From: Psychrobacillus sp040274765
GTDB lineage: Bacteria; Bacillota; Bacilli; Bacillales_A; Planococcaceae
Assembly: GCA_040274765.1 (NCBI GenBank)
Contig: JBEMAY010000004.1
Span: forward strand, 1-64,000
Direction: 5' to 3'
Length of the DNA: 64,000 nt
Made by a program: the position numbers and the translations under genes. Positions within the stretch are counted from its first letter, which is position 1; each line of letters starts with the position of its first letter. The notes below the pieces were generated by a model. It was not told the DNA's origin. It worked only from the letters and a program-made list of their open reading frames with translations, and did not search any database. Of the stretch, positions 17,275 through 28,000 are shown piece by piece.

Positions 17275-20200
17275 TTGTCATTACGAATTATAAGTGGTCG
17301 ATCTGGATCAGGTAAAACGAAGTTTATGCAGCAAGAAATTGTTCATACAGTAGAAGCGGCTCCATTTGGAGATCCCATTTTTTATATAGTACCTGACCAA
17401 ATGTCATTTTCCAGTGAATATGACATGGCTGCAGGTTCAGGTGTAACTGGAATCATTCGAGCGCAAGTAAGTACATTTAAACGGCTTGCTTGGCGTGTTC
17501 TTCAAGAAACTGGGGGCATAGCAAAAGAAGAGATTAGCGGCTTTGGCTATCGCATGCTTATTCGCAGCTTACTAGAGGACAACAAGGATGAATTTACCTT
17601 GTTTAAACGTGCATCTACAAAGAGAGGATTTACCGATCAAGTAGAGGTGCTGTTAAAGGAGTTTAGCCGTTATTGTGTAGATTCTTCTTCGATGAGTAAT
17701 GCCTTTACTAGCCTAAAGGCAGCTGATGCTCCTCAAACACTATTAGACAAGTCCTCGGATATTATGATGATGCTAGATTTAATCGAGCAAAGGTTAGGGA
17801 CTAGCTATGTAGATGGTGAAGGGTATTTAACACTGCTTGCCAACAACATAAAGGACTCTTATTTACTTGAAACTGCAGAAGTTTATATCGATGGTTTTAC
17901 TTCTTTTACTGCTAGGGAGCTGGAAATTCTACAGGCATTGATGAAAAAGGTTAAACGATTAACTATAGCTTTACCAATGGTAAGCCTTTCAGATGCATAT
18001 GATGAGCAATCGCTGTTCTTCCAACCTGCTAATACTGCAGCTAGATTAATAGAAATGGCTCAGACGGAAAGCGTCAAGGTGGAGGAAACGGTACATTTTA
18101 CGGAGCAAAGACGTTTTGTAGAAGCAGAGCTTGCTCATATTGAAGCAAATTTTGATCAAATACCAACGCCTCAAATTTCGTCTAACGGAGCGTTAAGGAT
18201 AACGGAGGCGATGAATAAACGCGCAGAAGTTCATGCCGTCGCAAGACAAATTAGAGATTTAGCTCAATTTAAAAATGTCCGCTATAACGAAATTGCAATC
18301 TTACACCGTGATACTGAAAGCTATGAAGGACTGATAGAGACCACTTTTCCTCAGTATGAAATTCCATTTTTCATAAGTAAAAAGAAATCCATGCTCCACC
18401 ATCCTCTCATTGAACTCAGTAGAACTGTTTTAGAAATTATTCACTCTGATTGGAAATATGAGCCGATGTTCCGAGCGATTAAGACAGATCTATTCTTCCC
18501 GGTTGATGCACCTAAAACGATGTGGAGAGAACGGGCGGATTGCTTAGAAAACTTCGTCCTGTCCTTTGGAATTTACGGAGATAGATGGTTTGATGACCGA
18601 AGATGGGTGTATAAAAAGTATCGTGGTCTAGAATTCTATTCTAAAGTACAGACCGATGAAGAACTTAGTATTCAGGCGGATATTCATGCGGTAAGAGATA
18701 TTCTTGTCCATCCAATTAAGAAGTTGGCAGATACGTTAGAGGAATGTAATACGGGTAAAGAAATCGCTACTGCACTATACACATTTATGGAAACGTTACA
18801 TGTATATGAAAAATTGCAGAAACTAAAAGAAGCGGAGGAGGAAAGCGGCCAGCTGTTACTGGCTACAGAGCATGACCAAGCATGGAATGAATGGGTTGAT
18901 GTGCTTGATCAATTTGTTTTAATGTTCGGGGAGAAAGAAATGTCATTAGAAGAGACGATGAAAATTCTTGACGAAGGCTATGACCAGCTGGAGTTTTCTC
19001 GCATTCCCCCATCAATCGATCAGGTGATTGTTGGAAACGTGGACACTGCTCGTCTGACTAATATCAAAGCCGTGTTTGTGGTAGGGGTAAATGATGGCGT
19101 GTTTCCTAAAAGAATTGATCATGAGGGATTACTATCGGATACGGAGCGCGAGTGGTTTTCACAAGTGGGCTTTGAGCTAGCCCCGACTTCTCGAATGAGA
19201 TTGCTCGATGAGAATTATTTAACATATAAAGCCTTTGCTACGCCTTCTCATTATTTGTTTGTTTCCTATGCTATTGCCGATAGTGAGGGAAAGGCTCAGT
19301 TGCCTTCTATGTATATTAGTAAGCTTCAACAGCTGGTAGGTGGAGTACTATTAGAAACAGCTGTCATTGATCCTTCTGATGTGAAGGATCCTAGCTTTAA
19401 TATGACATTAATCAGCCACCCGAGAACGACACTTGCATACTTGTCGATGCAGTTACGACAGGCTTTACAGTCGGGGGAGTTACCAGAAGAATGGCAAGCC
19501 GTATATCAGTATTATATGGAAGACCCTTATTGGTCCACGCTTATTAAACGGATTGTTCGACCGATGCTCCGTGGAAACAAAACAGACCTTCTCTCCTCTG
19601 ATATAACTGCTGCATTGTACGGAGAAACGATTAGCTCTAGTGTTTCGAGAGTTGAGAAATATTACAGCTGTCCCTTTGCACACTTTGCGGGTTATGGGTT
19701 GAAGCTAGAGGAACGTGCAGAATATCGCTTAGAGGCACCTGCGATGGGTGATCTTTTTCACGCTGCGATGAAATGGATTTCAGATGAAACCTCTCGTTTA
19801 GATTTAACATGGGGTCAGCTGACGAGAGCACAGTGTATGCAGCTTGCAAAGCAAGCGGTAGATCATATCGTACCTATTTTTGTTCATCAGCTACTGTTGA
19901 GTACTAATCGATATCGGTATATTCAAAGAAAACTAGAGCAAATAGTCGGTAATACTCTAGTGGCGTTAAGCAGACATTCCAAAGTGTCGGGCTTCGTCCC
20001 GATTGCAATCGAGGCAGGTTTTGGTCCAGGCGAGCAATTGCCACCGCTCGAGATACCATTAAAGCATAGACGGAAGATGCAATTGCGTGGAAGAATTGAC
20101 CGAGTGGATGCTGCCAACGTAAATGGAAACATGTTTATGCGCATCATTGATTATAAGTCTTCTAAAAAGGGGATTGACCTTAACGAAGTGTATCATGGCA

Positions 20201-20769
20201 TTTCCCTACAGCTTTTAACGTATTTAGACGTTGCTGTAGAAAACGCAAAAATATGGCTGCAGGAAGAAGCGGAGCCTGCCGGTATACTTTATGTTCATAT
20301 GCATAATCCGTTTATTCAAAGTCAGAAGGAATTAGAGGATGCAGAGCTACAGGACTCCATTTATAAATCCTATAAAATGAATGGGCTGTTATTAGATGAC
20401 CCAGAAGTGATTACGGAGATGGATGAGCAAATAGATGGATTTTCAAAGGTTATTCCTGTTCGAATGAATAAAGATGGCAGCCTTTCTAAATCCTCTTCAA
20501 AAGTAGTAGAGCCAAATCAAATGAAACTTCTTCAATCCTTTGTTCGTAAAAAACATGAACAGGCTGGTAATGGTATGAATGCAGGAGACACCAGGGTATA
20601 TCCTTATGTCATGAAGGATAAGATGCCTTGTCAATTTTGCTCTTATCGAAGCGTTTGTCAGTTTGACCCACAGGATCCGGAGCAAAAGGTACGAGTGCTC
20701 AAAGTAGAGAAACCAGATGTAATAACGGACAAGATACAAAAGGAGATGAGTACACATGAAGATTCCTAA
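17275..20769 (+). CDS. addB: AddB, nuclease subunit of the AddAB helicase-nuclease
   Basis: 1164 residues from TTG at 17275, set by AAAGGAG and by length (B. subtilis AddB 1166). A longer upstream reading would overlap sipV. The N-terminus has a Walker A (SGRSGSGKT). The C-terminal nuclease has DYKSSK (Asp959, Lys961). Four cysteines for a [4Fe-4S] staple are present at 799, 1119, 1122 and 1128, with the spacing of the B. subtilis enzyme. AddAB processes double-strand ends and stops at Chi for RecA loading. It overlaps addA by 14 bases. Confidence 0.96.
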   Translation: MSLRIISGRSGSGKTKFMQQEIVHTVEAAPFGDPIFYIVPDQMSFSSEYDMAAGSGVTGIIRAQVSTFKRLAWRVLQETGGIAKEEISGFGYRMLIRSLLEDNKDEFTLFKRASTKRGFTDQVEVLLKEFSRYCVDSSSMSNAFTSLKAADAPQTLLDKSSDIMMMLDLIEQRLGTSYVDGEGYLTLLANNIKDSYLLETAEVYIDGFTSFTARELEILQALMKKVKRLTIALPMVSLSDAYDEQSLFFQPANTAARLIEMAQTESVKVEETVHFTEQRRFVEAELAHIEANFDQIPTPQISSNGALRITEAMNKRAEVHAVARQIRDLAQFKNVRYNEIAILHRDTESYEGLIETTFPQYEIPFFISKKKSMLHHPLIELSRTVLEIIHSDWKYEPMFRAIKTDLFFPVDAPKTMWRERADCLENFVLSFGIYGDRWFDDRRWVYKKYRGLEFYSKVQTDEELSIQADIHAVRDILVHPIKKLADTLEECNTGKEIATALYTFMETLHVYEKLQKLKEAEEESGQLLLATEHDQAWNEWVDVLDQFVLMFGEKEMSLEETMKILDEGYDQLEFSRIPPSIDQVIVGNVDTARLTNIKAVFVVGVNDGVFPKRIDHEGLLSDTEREWFSQVGFELAPTSRMRLLDENYLTYKAFATPSHYLFVSYAIADSEGKAQLPSMYISKLQQLVGGVLLETAVIDPSDVKDPSFNMTLISHPRTTLAYLSMQLRQALQSGELPEEWQAVYQYYMEDPYWSTLIKRIVRPMLRGNKTDLLSSDITAALYGETISSSVSRVEKYYSCPFAHFAGYGLKLEERAEYRLEAPAMGDLFHAAMKWISDETSRLDLTWGQLTRAQCMQLAKQAVDHIVPIFVHQLLLSTNRYRYIQRKLEQIVGNTLVALSRHSKVSGFVPIAIEAGFGPGEQLPPLEIPLKHRRKMQLRGRIDRVDAANVNGNMFMRIIDYKSSKKGIDLNEVYHGISLQLLTYLDVAVENAKIWLQEEAEPAGILYVHMHNPFIQSQKELEDAELQDSIYKSYKMNGLLLDDPEVITEMDEQIDGFSKVIPVRMNKDGSLSKSSSKVVEPNQMKLLQSFVRKKHEQAGNGMNAGDTRVYPYVMKDKMPCQFCSYRSVCQFDPQDPEQKVRVLKVEKPDVITDKIQKEMSTHEDS

Positions 20770-23700
20770 TATGCCCGATGATTTAACTTGGACACCCGCG
20801 CAGTGGAAGGCAATTTGGGCTACTGGTTCAGATGTGCTTGTAGCGGCTGCTGCAGGTTCTGGTAAAACAGCTGTGCTCATCGATCGACTTATACAAAAAG
20901 TGGTTGCAAAGGAAAATCCAATAAATGTAGACGAATTATTAGTCGTTACATTCACAAATGCTTCAGCTGCAGAAATGCGACATCGAATGCGAGAAGCGTT
21001 AGAAAAAGCGATTGCCTTGGATCCTAACTCTAATCACTTAAGAAAGCAGCTGACGTTATTAAACAAAGCGCAGATTTCTACGTTACATTCCTTTTGTTTA
21101 AACATCGTGCGTCAGTATTCCTATATGCTGACTATCGATCCAGGCTTCCGGATAGCAGATGACACTGAGGCTGCCCTTATGCGAGACGATGTGCTAGCGG
21201 ATATTTTAGAAGAAGCTTATCAAACGGAAAATCCGGAAGCTATGTATCTATTATCCGACAGCTTTACATCAGACCGAGATGATCAATCAATTGAAGTGAT
21301 GATAGACAAGTTATATACGTATGCTCGTGTTCATCCAGAGCCAAAGAAATGGCTGCTTGCCATCCCTGAGGCATACGAGCTAGACAGCAGTATGACTATT
21401 GATGAACTACCCTTCATTGAGCCTTTAAAGCTAGCGATTATTTATCAATTAGAGGAAGCCATGGCGTTAGCAGAGGATATTCGTAAGCTGGCCAATCTAC
21501 CAGATGGACCATCCCCTCTAGGTGAAACGGCTATAAATGATCAGCAGCTTATACAAGAAGCGATCCGCTTATTGAAGAATGAGAGTTGGCAAGATGCATT
21601 CTTCTATTTCCAGGGGCTAAAATGGGGCAAAGCTGCCTCTATTAAAAAAGATTCATGCGATGAGGAGCTAAAAAAGAAGGCTACAGCAAAGAGAAATAAG
21701 GCTAAAAAGGTAGTCAATGATTTAAAAGACAAATATTTTACGAGAACGCCTGAACGCCTTTTAGAAGAGATGAGATTGATGGCTCCTCATCTGAAAACGC
21801 TTGTAAATCTTGCCATCTCTTACGGGGAAAGATATACTGCAGCAAAAAACGATAGAGGGCTAGTAGACTTTTCAGACCTTGAGCATTATGCCTTAGATAT
21901 ACTAACCGACCATGATGAGGACGGAAATCTAGTCCCTTCTGCTATCGCAAGAGAATATCAGGAGCGGTTTAAAGAAGTGCTCGTGGATGAATACCAGGAT
22001 ACGAATAACTTACAAGAAACTATTCTTCAACTAGTTAAAAGTGGCGATGAATTGACTGGGAATATGTTCATGGTGGGTGATGTAAAGCAATCTATTTACC
22101 GTTTCCGCCTTGCTGAGCCGATGCTGTTCCTCGGGAAGTACCGAGTATTTCATGAGGAACCGATTGATTCTGGCGTCAAAATCGATTTAAATGCTAACTT
22201 TCGAAGTCGACAAGAGGTACTCCACGGAACGAACTATATATTCCAGCAAATAATGGGCAAAAGTGTGGGAGAGATAGATTATGATGATGCGGCTTCCTTA
22301 AAACCGCAAGCTCCTTATGACGACAAAGATGCAGCGGTAGAGCTGGCATTGTTATATGAAGTGGAGGATGGAAGCGCCGAGGTAGATCCAGATGAGGAGG
22401 ATTTTACATCTGCGGATGCCGAGGAGGAATTAAAAAAATCTCAAGCAGAGGCACGCTATATTATTTCTAAAATAAAAGAAATGATTGCAAGCGGACACAC
22501 TGTCTATGACCCATGGAAAAAGAAAGAGCGTCCTGTTCAATATAGCGATATGGTTATTCTTATGCGCTCTATGACTTGGTCACAGGAAGTAAATGAACAG
22601 TTTAAGGAGGCTGGTATTCCTTTATACGCAGAGCTTTCCAAAGGTTATTTTGAAGCGATAGAAGTTCTAATCATGCTACATACGCTACGTACCATTGATA
22701 ATCCTTACCAGGATATTTCACTAGCCTCCGTTCTTAGAGCCCCTTTCGTTGGGCTAACTGAATCAGAGCTTGCTCTTATCCGATTAGCTGCACCGAAGGA
22801 ACCGTTTTATGAAGCATTGAAGTTATTTGTGGCTAATGGAGGGTCGGGTCTAAACACCGAAACAGCTGAAAAGCTACAACGATTCCTGCTTCAATTTGAG
22901 GATTGGAGAGATCTTAGTCGTAGAGGCTCACTAGCGGACTTAATATGGCAAATATATTTGGATACACATTATTATGAAATAGTGGGCTCCATGCCTAATG
23001 GGAAGCAACGTCAAGCAAACCTGCGCGTGTTACATGACCGAGCCGTTGCTTATGAAAAGACATCCTTCCGTGGATTGTTCCGCTTCTTACGATTTATCGA
23101 TCGTATGAGGAAACGAGGAGACGATTTAGGTGCGGCTAGATCTATTAGTGAAAAAGAAAATGTTGTCCGTTTAATGACCATCCATTCCTCTAAGGGTCTA
23201 GAATTTCCAGTCGTATTCCTTGCTGGTATGGGTAGACCATTTAACCAAATGGACTTTAATGAGTCTTATTTATTTGACCAAAACTTTGGACTTGCCGTAA
23301 AAGCTATAGATCCTGTCAAACGTATTTCCTTTACTTCGCTTCCATTTTTAGCAGTAAAAGAAAAGAAGCAGATGGAACTAAAAGCAGAGGAAATGCGAGT
23401 TCTATATGTAGCTATGACTCGTGCCAAAGAACATTTATTTTTGGTCGCAACAGTAAAGGACTTGGCAAAAACATTAGAGAAATGGGAAGATTCTCAAACA
23501 CTTATGAGTGATGAGATGATTCCGGATTATAAAAGGGCAAAAGCGAAAGGGTATTTGGATTGGATTGGTCCAGCTCTTGCTCGTCACCGAGATTATAGTC
23601 AGTTATCTCAAGTAAACGATGCAAACCTAGTGGAAGGGCCATCTAAGTGGAATATTATTGCCAAACCGATAGATGAGCTTAAGGTTCAGCAAGAAGAAGA

Positions 23701-24469
23701 GAAACAAGAGGGAAATTCGCTGCAGGAACTTCTGCGATTAGAAAATCCTGAATTACTAGATGATATAAAGAAAATCTTTGATACGCGTTATAAATACGAG
23801 TCATCCACTCATAAGCGATCCAAGCAGTCAGTGAGCGAGATGAAGCGGCTACAATTATTGTCAGAGCGCCATGATGAAGAATTCTTTGGGCCTACTGCTA
23901 CCCTTTCAAAAAGCACAGTAGCTAAGCGACCTTTCTTTTTGCAGGAAGGAACGAAATTGACAGGAGCTGAAGCTGGTACTGCTGTCCATGCCTTCATGCA
24001 ACATGTAGACTTATCGGAACGAAAGACGGAAGAACAAGTACTGGCATTTGCAGAGAGGTTAAAAGAACGAGAAATCATTACTAATGCTGAAAAAGAAGCG
24101 ATTAATCCTCAAAAGATGATCCCTTTCTTTCATTCTGAAATGGCAGAGCGGCTAAGAAACGCTAACGAAGTAATGAGAGAATTTCCTTTCACCTATGCTT
24201 TAGTTGACCAAGAAGGCGATAAACAAATTGTTCAAGGGGTAGTAGACTGTTTATTCCAAGAGGAAGATGGTCGATGGGTACTGCTAGATTATAAGACAGA
24301 TAAAGTAAAGCATCTACAAAGCAACGAGGACCTTTTGCTACAAGAAATGAAAAACAGATATGAGACGCAGCTTTCCTTGTATGAAAGGGCTATAGAAGAT
24401 ATTTTGAAGGTCGATATAAAAGAGAGAGTATTATATCTATTTGATATAAATAAAACAGTAATTATTTAG
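20756..24469 (+). CDS. addA: AddA, helicase-nuclease subunit of AddAB
   Basis: 1237 residues, UvrD-type SF1 helicase. The order is QWKAIWATGSDVLVAAAAGSGKTAV (Walker A), VDEYQDTNNLQ (motif II), MTIHSSKGLEFPVVF (motif V) and YVAMTRAKEHLFL (motif VI). A C-terminal nuclease follows with LLDYKTDK (Asp1178, Lys1180). It is the 3'-strand motor and nuclease of the AddAB repair complex. ATG with GGAGATG upstream inside addB; the two are translationally coupled. Confidence 0.97.
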   Translation: MKIPNMPDDLTWTPAQWKAIWATGSDVLVAAAAGSGKTAVLIDRLIQKVVAKENPINVDELLVVTFTNASAAEMRHRMREALEKAIALDPNSNHLRKQLTLLNKAQISTLHSFCLNIVRQYSYMLTIDPGFRIADDTEAALMRDDVLADILEEAYQTENPEAMYLLSDSFTSDRDDQSIEVMIDKLYTYARVHPEPKKWLLAIPEAYELDSSMTIDELPFIEPLKLAIIYQLEEAMALAEDIRKLANLPDGPSPLGETAINDQQLIQEAIRLLKNESWQDAFFYFQGLKWGKAASIKKDSCDEELKKKATAKRNKAKKVVNDLKDKYFTRTPERLLEEMRLMAPHLKTLVNLAISYGERYTAAKNDRGLVDFSDLEHYALDILTDHDEDGNLVPSAIAREYQERFKEVLVDEYQDTNNLQETILQLVKSGDELTGNMFMVGDVKQSIYRFRLAEPMLFLGKYRVFHEEPIDSGVKIDLNANFRSRQEVLHGTNYIFQQIMGKSVGEIDYDDAASLKPQAPYDDKDAAVELALLYEVEDGSAEVDPDEEDFTSADAEEELKKSQAEARYIISKIKEMIASGHTVYDPWKKKERPVQYSDMVILMRSMTWSQEVNEQFKEAGIPLYAELSKGYFEAIEVLIMLHTLRTIDNPYQDISLASVLRAPFVGLTESELALIRLAAPKEPFYEALKLFVANGGSGLNTETAEKLQRFLLQFEDWRDLSRRGSLADLIWQIYLDTHYYEIVGSMPNGKQRQANLRVLHDRAVAYEKTSFRGLFRFLRFIDRMRKRGDDLGAARSISEKENVVRLMTIHSSKGLEFPVVFLAGMGRPFNQMDFNESYLFDQNFGLAVKAIDPVKRISFTSLPFLAVKEKKQMELKAEEMRVLYVAMTRAKEHLFLVATVKDLAKTLEKWEDSQTLMSDEMIPDYKRAKAKGYLDWIGPALARHRDYSQLSQVNDANLVEGPSKWNIIAKPIDELKVQQEEEKQEGNSLQELLRLENPELLDDIKKIFDTRYKYESSTHKRSKQSVSEMKRLQLLSERHDEEFFGPTATLSKSTVAKRPFFLQEGTKLTGAEAGTAVHAFMQHVDLSERKTEEQVLAFAERLKEREIITNAEKEAINPQKMIPFFHSEMAERLRNANEVMREFPFTYALVDQEGDKQIVQGVVDCLFQEEDGRWVLLDYKTDKVKHLQSNEDLLLQEMKNRYETQLSLYERAIEDILKVDIKERVLYLFDINKTVII

Positions 24470-24477
24470 GGGGAAGC

Positions 24478-25641
24478 TTGGTGATTTTACCTACGCAAGA
24501 AAAAGAAAGAATCATTTCTATCGATGTAATGAGAGGCTTTGCTTTACTAGGGATTTTTGTAGTGAATATGCTATTTTTTCATGGTCCGTATATTTATGTA
24601 AATCCATATGATTGGTATCAAACTCCGGCTGATCAAGAAGCCTATAAGTGGATTGATATCTTCGTACAAGGCAGTGTCTATCCATTATTTGCAATGCTAT
24701 TTGGATACGGATTAGCAATGCAATTTATGAAGTCGGAGGAAAAGGGAACCTCCTTTTCCCGTCTCGCAGTAAGAAGGCTATTGATTCTACTAGGGTTAGG
24801 ATGTATTCATGCATTTCTAATTTGGTCTGGTGATATATTAATTACTTATGCATTAGCCGGATTATGTTTGATTGTGTTAATGAAGTTAAAGCCATTTTGG
24901 TTAATACTAATAGCCGTTTTATTGTATTTACTACCAAATGGCCTGTTGACTGGATTGGTCTACTTTATGACAAAAGTAGCCCCTGAGCAGTCAGTTCTTT
25001 ATACAGCAATTCAAAAGGTAGAGGAATCGGCCGTAGCCTATTCACAAGGGTCATGGTTTGATGTATTTGGACAAAGGTTAGCTGATTGGCTTTACATGCA
25101 AGGCTATGGTCTAAATGTTGTACTTATTCTTTGTACGATATTGCCGCTTTTAATGCTTGGTTCGGCTGCTGCAAAGCTAAAATTAATCGAACGAGCTAGA
25201 GAGCTGAAGCTATTTTGGATTAGTACAGTAATTATTACAATGACCGCTGGAACAGCTATTAAATGGTTACCGTTTAGTAAAGGTGATGATTTATTTACAA
25301 TGACTGTACAGGATACATTTGGTGGGCCTCTTCAAGCTATTGCATATGGTGGTTTACTTGCATTGATCTGTACAATTCCTATAGTAGGTAAATTATTATC
25401 ACCAATTGCTAAGGCTGGCAGAATGTCGATGACCATTTATTTAATGCAATCCATTATTGCCACAACTATTTTCTATGGCTACGGCTTTGGTTTATACGGT
25501 AAGGTCGATATAGCTACAGGTACGTGGATGGCAATAGGGATTTATGTAATTCAAATCATATTTGCAGAAATATGGTTTACTAAGTTTAAGCAAGGTCCTG
25601 TTGAATTATTGTGGAGAAAACTGACTTATTCGAAAATATAA
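24478..25641 (+). CDS. DUF418 family polytopic membrane protein
   Basis: 387 residues with about ten membrane helices. It begins with the family signature ISIDVMRGFALLGIFVVNM and carries the conserved C-terminal MSMTIYLMQSIIATTIFY. Members such as YxaH and YeiB have no firmly established function. The start is TTG at 24478 or GTG at 24481, behind AGGGGG. It lies only eight bases after addA and may be read through from it. Confidence 0.8.
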   Translation: MVILPTQEKERIISIDVMRGFALLGIFVVNMLFFHGPYIYVNPYDWYQTPADQEAYKWIDIFVQGSVYPLFAMLFGYGLAMQFMKSEEKGTSFSRLAVRRLLILLGLGCIHAFLIWSGDILITYALAGLCLIVLMKLKPFWLILIAVLLYLLPNGLLTGLVYFMTKVAPEQSVLYTAIQKVEESAVAYSQGSWFDVFGQRLADWLYMQGYGLNVVLILCTILPLLMLGSAAAKLKLIERARELKLFWISTVIITMTAGTAIKWLPFSKGDDLFTMTVQDTFGGPLQAIAYGGLLALICTIPIVGKLLSPIAKAGRMSMTIYLMQSIIATTIFYGYGFGLYGKVDIATGTWMAIGIYVIQIIFAEIWFTKFKQGPVELLWRKLTYSKI

Positions 25642-25719
25642 TCGAAAAAGATGAAATTAAACAAAGTTTGTAATAGACTATATTAATAGATTCAAATTTC
25701 TTTAGAGGAGTGTTTATAG

Positions 25720-26616
25720 ATGAAGCTATTGTCATACCGATTAAACGATAAAATTTATTTTGGTCCAAAAGTAAAAAAAGAAGAAGCAGTTTGGGATGTA
25801 CTTACTATTCAAGAAGAATTACAAGTGCTGCCTAATTTTCCTGCAACTATCGTCCAAGGTGTCAGCTTCGGGATGGATTTTATCGAACAAATACGTGTTT
25901 TAGTAGAAACAGCTTTAAAAGAAGAAGATCCAAATCGCTTTAAACGCTCATTTACAGAAATTGAATGGCTATCACCGATACCTCGCACACCAAAAAATGT
26001 AATGGCAATTGGTAAAAACTATGCCGATCATGCAAAGGAAATGGGAGGGGTAGCGGAGGACTTTGTTGTATTTACAAAGGCTCCAACAACTATTGCAGCA
26101 GATGAACAAACATTATCAGTCCACTCAGAGGTTACTTCTTCGTTAGATTACGAAGGAGAGCTTGCAATCGTAATAGGAAAAGAAGGAAAGAACATCCCTT
26201 CTAAATTAGCTTATGATTATGTTTTTGGCTATACTATCGCTAATGATATTACCGCACGTGATCTTCAAAAGAAACACCAACAGTTCTTTTTAGGAAAAAG
26301 TCTAGATTGGTCATGTCCTATGGGTCCATATGTCGTAACGAAGGATGAAATACCAAATCCACAGGGCTTAACAATAGTTACAAAAGTTAACGATGAAATA
26401 CGTCAAAATGGAGTTACATCCGATATGATTTATTCTGTCGAGAATATTATTTGTGAAATATCAAAAGTTGTAACCTTGGAACCTGGTGACATAATTTTAA
26501 CAGGAACCCCTGCAGGAGTAGGAAAAGGGTTTAATCCACCGAAGTTCTTGAAATCTGGAGATATTGTGAAAGTTTCTATTGAAGGAATCGGAACGCTTGT
26601 AAACAAGTTTGAGTAA
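25720..26616 (+). CDS. yisK: fumarylacetoacetate hydrolase family protein YisK
   Basis: 298 residues. The C-terminal FAH fold (about 95-298) has VMAIGKNYADHAKEMG, the metal ligands in DYEGELAIVIG, and TGTPAGVGKGF. FAH proteins are metal-dependent hydrolases, isomerases or decarboxylases. As I recall, B. subtilis YisK is an oxaloacetate decarboxylase that also associates with the Mbl cytoskeleton. The yisK-yisL pair is kept as in B. subtilis. AGAGGAG precedes the ATG. Confidence 0.88.
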   Translation: MKLLSYRLNDKIYFGPKVKKEEAVWDVLTIQEELQVLPNFPATIVQGVSFGMDFIEQIRVLVETALKEEDPNRFKRSFTEIEWLSPIPRTPKNVMAIGKNYADHAKEMGGVAEDFVVFTKAPTTIAADEQTLSVHSEVTSSLDYEGELAIVIGKEGKNIPSKLAYDYVFGYTIANDITARDLQKKHQQFFLGKSLDWSCPMGPYVVTKDEIPNPQGLTIVTKVNDEIRQNGVTSDMIYSVENIICEISKVVTLEPGDIILTGTPAGVGKGFNPPKFLKSGDIVKVSIEGIGTLVNKFE

Positions 26617-26674
26617 TGGTAGTTTTAAAAGTGGTATAGTAAAAATATATTAAAATTAACGTTGAGGTGAAATA

Positions 26675-27037
26675 ATGGATTTCTTAGCAAACACGCATTT
26701 ACACATAACGACATGGGTAGTAGCATTAATTTTGTTTTTTGTTGCTCTAGCAATGTCTAATTCAAAGGTTGTTCAGATGATCTTACGTTTAGATTATTTG
26801 CTAATCATCCTTACAGGAGTTGCTTTATTCATCAAAGGGATGGATTACGGCGAAGGCATGCTGTACGGCTTGAAGTTTATAGCTGGTATTTTGGTAATTG
26901 GTATGATGGAAATGACATTAGTTAAAAAAGCAAAAGGTAAACCATATACTACGTTCCTTGTATTAGTATTTGTATTCTTCTTTGTGGCTTTATTCTTAGG
27001 ATTCAAGCTACCAATGGGTTTTAACTTTTTAGCTTAA
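26675..27037 (+). CDS. yisL: YisL family membrane protein (DUF1516)
   Basis: 120 residues, four membrane helices, with the short N-terminus HLHITTWVVALILFFVA typical of YisL. The function is unknown. It lies 58 bases after yisK and before a strong terminator, as the last gene of that unit. Confidence 0.88.
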   Translation: MDFLANTHLHITTWVVALILFFVALAMSNSKVVQMILRLDYLLIILTGVALFIKGMDYGEGMLYGLKFIAGILVIGMMEMTLVKKAKGKPYTTFLVLVFVFFFVALFLGFKLPMGFNFLA

Positions 27038-27043
27038 TAATCA

Positions 27044-27076
27044 AAACTCTCATGTTTACATGGGAGTTTTTTTTTT
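27044..27076 (+). terminator. terminator after yisL
   Basis: A 9-11 bp stem (AACTCTCATG with CATGGGAGTT, one wobble pair) and a four-base loop are followed by ten T. Confidence 0.9.
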
Positions 27077-27190
27077 GGAAAGTAAAAATAACATACTTAA
27101 TACTCCATCCTCACAATAAGTTTTCAGTGAGGTAAATAATGATAATATGGATTATAGCTATTCATGTTTCTATAAGGGAGGTTACCCCAT

Positions 27191-28000
27191 ATGATCTATT
27201 TGAAAAGTTTCCAGCTTTCTCGTCACACAGTTAATAATCCAAATGCCTATCCATACAATGTGTTTAAAAAAATTACTGGAGAAGTATTAGTCTTTCAAAA
27301 CGTTACAGTAGTTTATGGTAACAACGGCTCCGGCAAATCCACTCTTTTAAATTTAATGGCAAACAAGCTTAAAATTACAGGGGCTGAGCAGATAACAAAT
27401 AATAGTGATAACAAATATCCGTTAGATTACATGACAGAATGTTCATACTCGCTAGGTGAACACAAGATTGACGGAGAGGCAGATCAACTACCGCATAATA
27501 GTTTGTACATCAAAAGCGAGGATATTTTATATGAAATAAAGAAGATTCAGCAGGAGGCAGTTCTTAAAGAAGGTTACCTGTACCAACACTCTAGCTTGGG
27601 ATATACTAAGGAGCAATTGGAAAAGCTAAAACATTCTTCAGAAATGTATAGACAAATGAAGATTATGAATTTTGCTAATGAAAAGTATTCTAACGGGGAG
27701 ACATCCATGCAAATATTTGATGAATATCTTGTCCCAAACGGATTATACCTGCTAGATGAACCCGAAACCTCTCTTTCTCCAACCAACCAAATTCAGTTGG
27801 CAGAAGAAATCAATAAACTAGCTCGATTTTTTGACTGTCAATTTATTATAGCGACACATTCTCCATTTATGCTGGGAACACTAGATGCTAAAATTTATAA
27901 TCTTGATGCATCCCTTTTGAGAACAAATAGATGGACTGAGCTTGAAAACGTAAGATTCTTCTACGACTTTTTCAATAAACGGAAGAGTGAATTTGAATAA
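27191..28000 (+). CDS. small AAA/ABC-type ATPase, single domain, no visible partner
   Basis: 269 residues. Walker A GNNGSGKST (about 46-54), a middle insert without an ABC membrane-interaction pattern, then LYLLDEPETSLSP (Walker B plus D-loop) and FIIATHSPFMLG (switch His). This is the AAA_21/OLD-like ATP-binding cassette used by soluble ATPases, not a transporter with a permease next to it. It stands alone with its own AAGGGAGG site. The function cannot be assigned. There is no nuclease or reverse-transcriptase neighbour that would make it a known defence pair. Confidence 0.75.
   Translation: MIYLKSFQLSRHTVNNPNAYPYNVFKKITGEVLVFQNVTVVYGNNGSGKSTLLNLMANKLKITGAEQITNNSDNKYPLDYMTECSYSLGEHKIDGEADQLPHNSLYIKSEDILYEIKKIQQEAVLKEGYLYQHSSLGYTKEQLEKLKHSSEMYRQMKIMNFANEKYSNGETSMQIFDEYLVPNGLYLLDEPETSLSPTNQIQLAEEINKLARFFDCQFIIATHSPFMLGTLDAKIYNLDASLLRTNRWTELENVRFFYDFFNKRKSEFE

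Noticed and set aside
20497..20955. 152-codon antisense frame over the addB/addA junction
   Set aside because: It lies within two certain genes on the other strand, with no ribosome site or recognisable protein.
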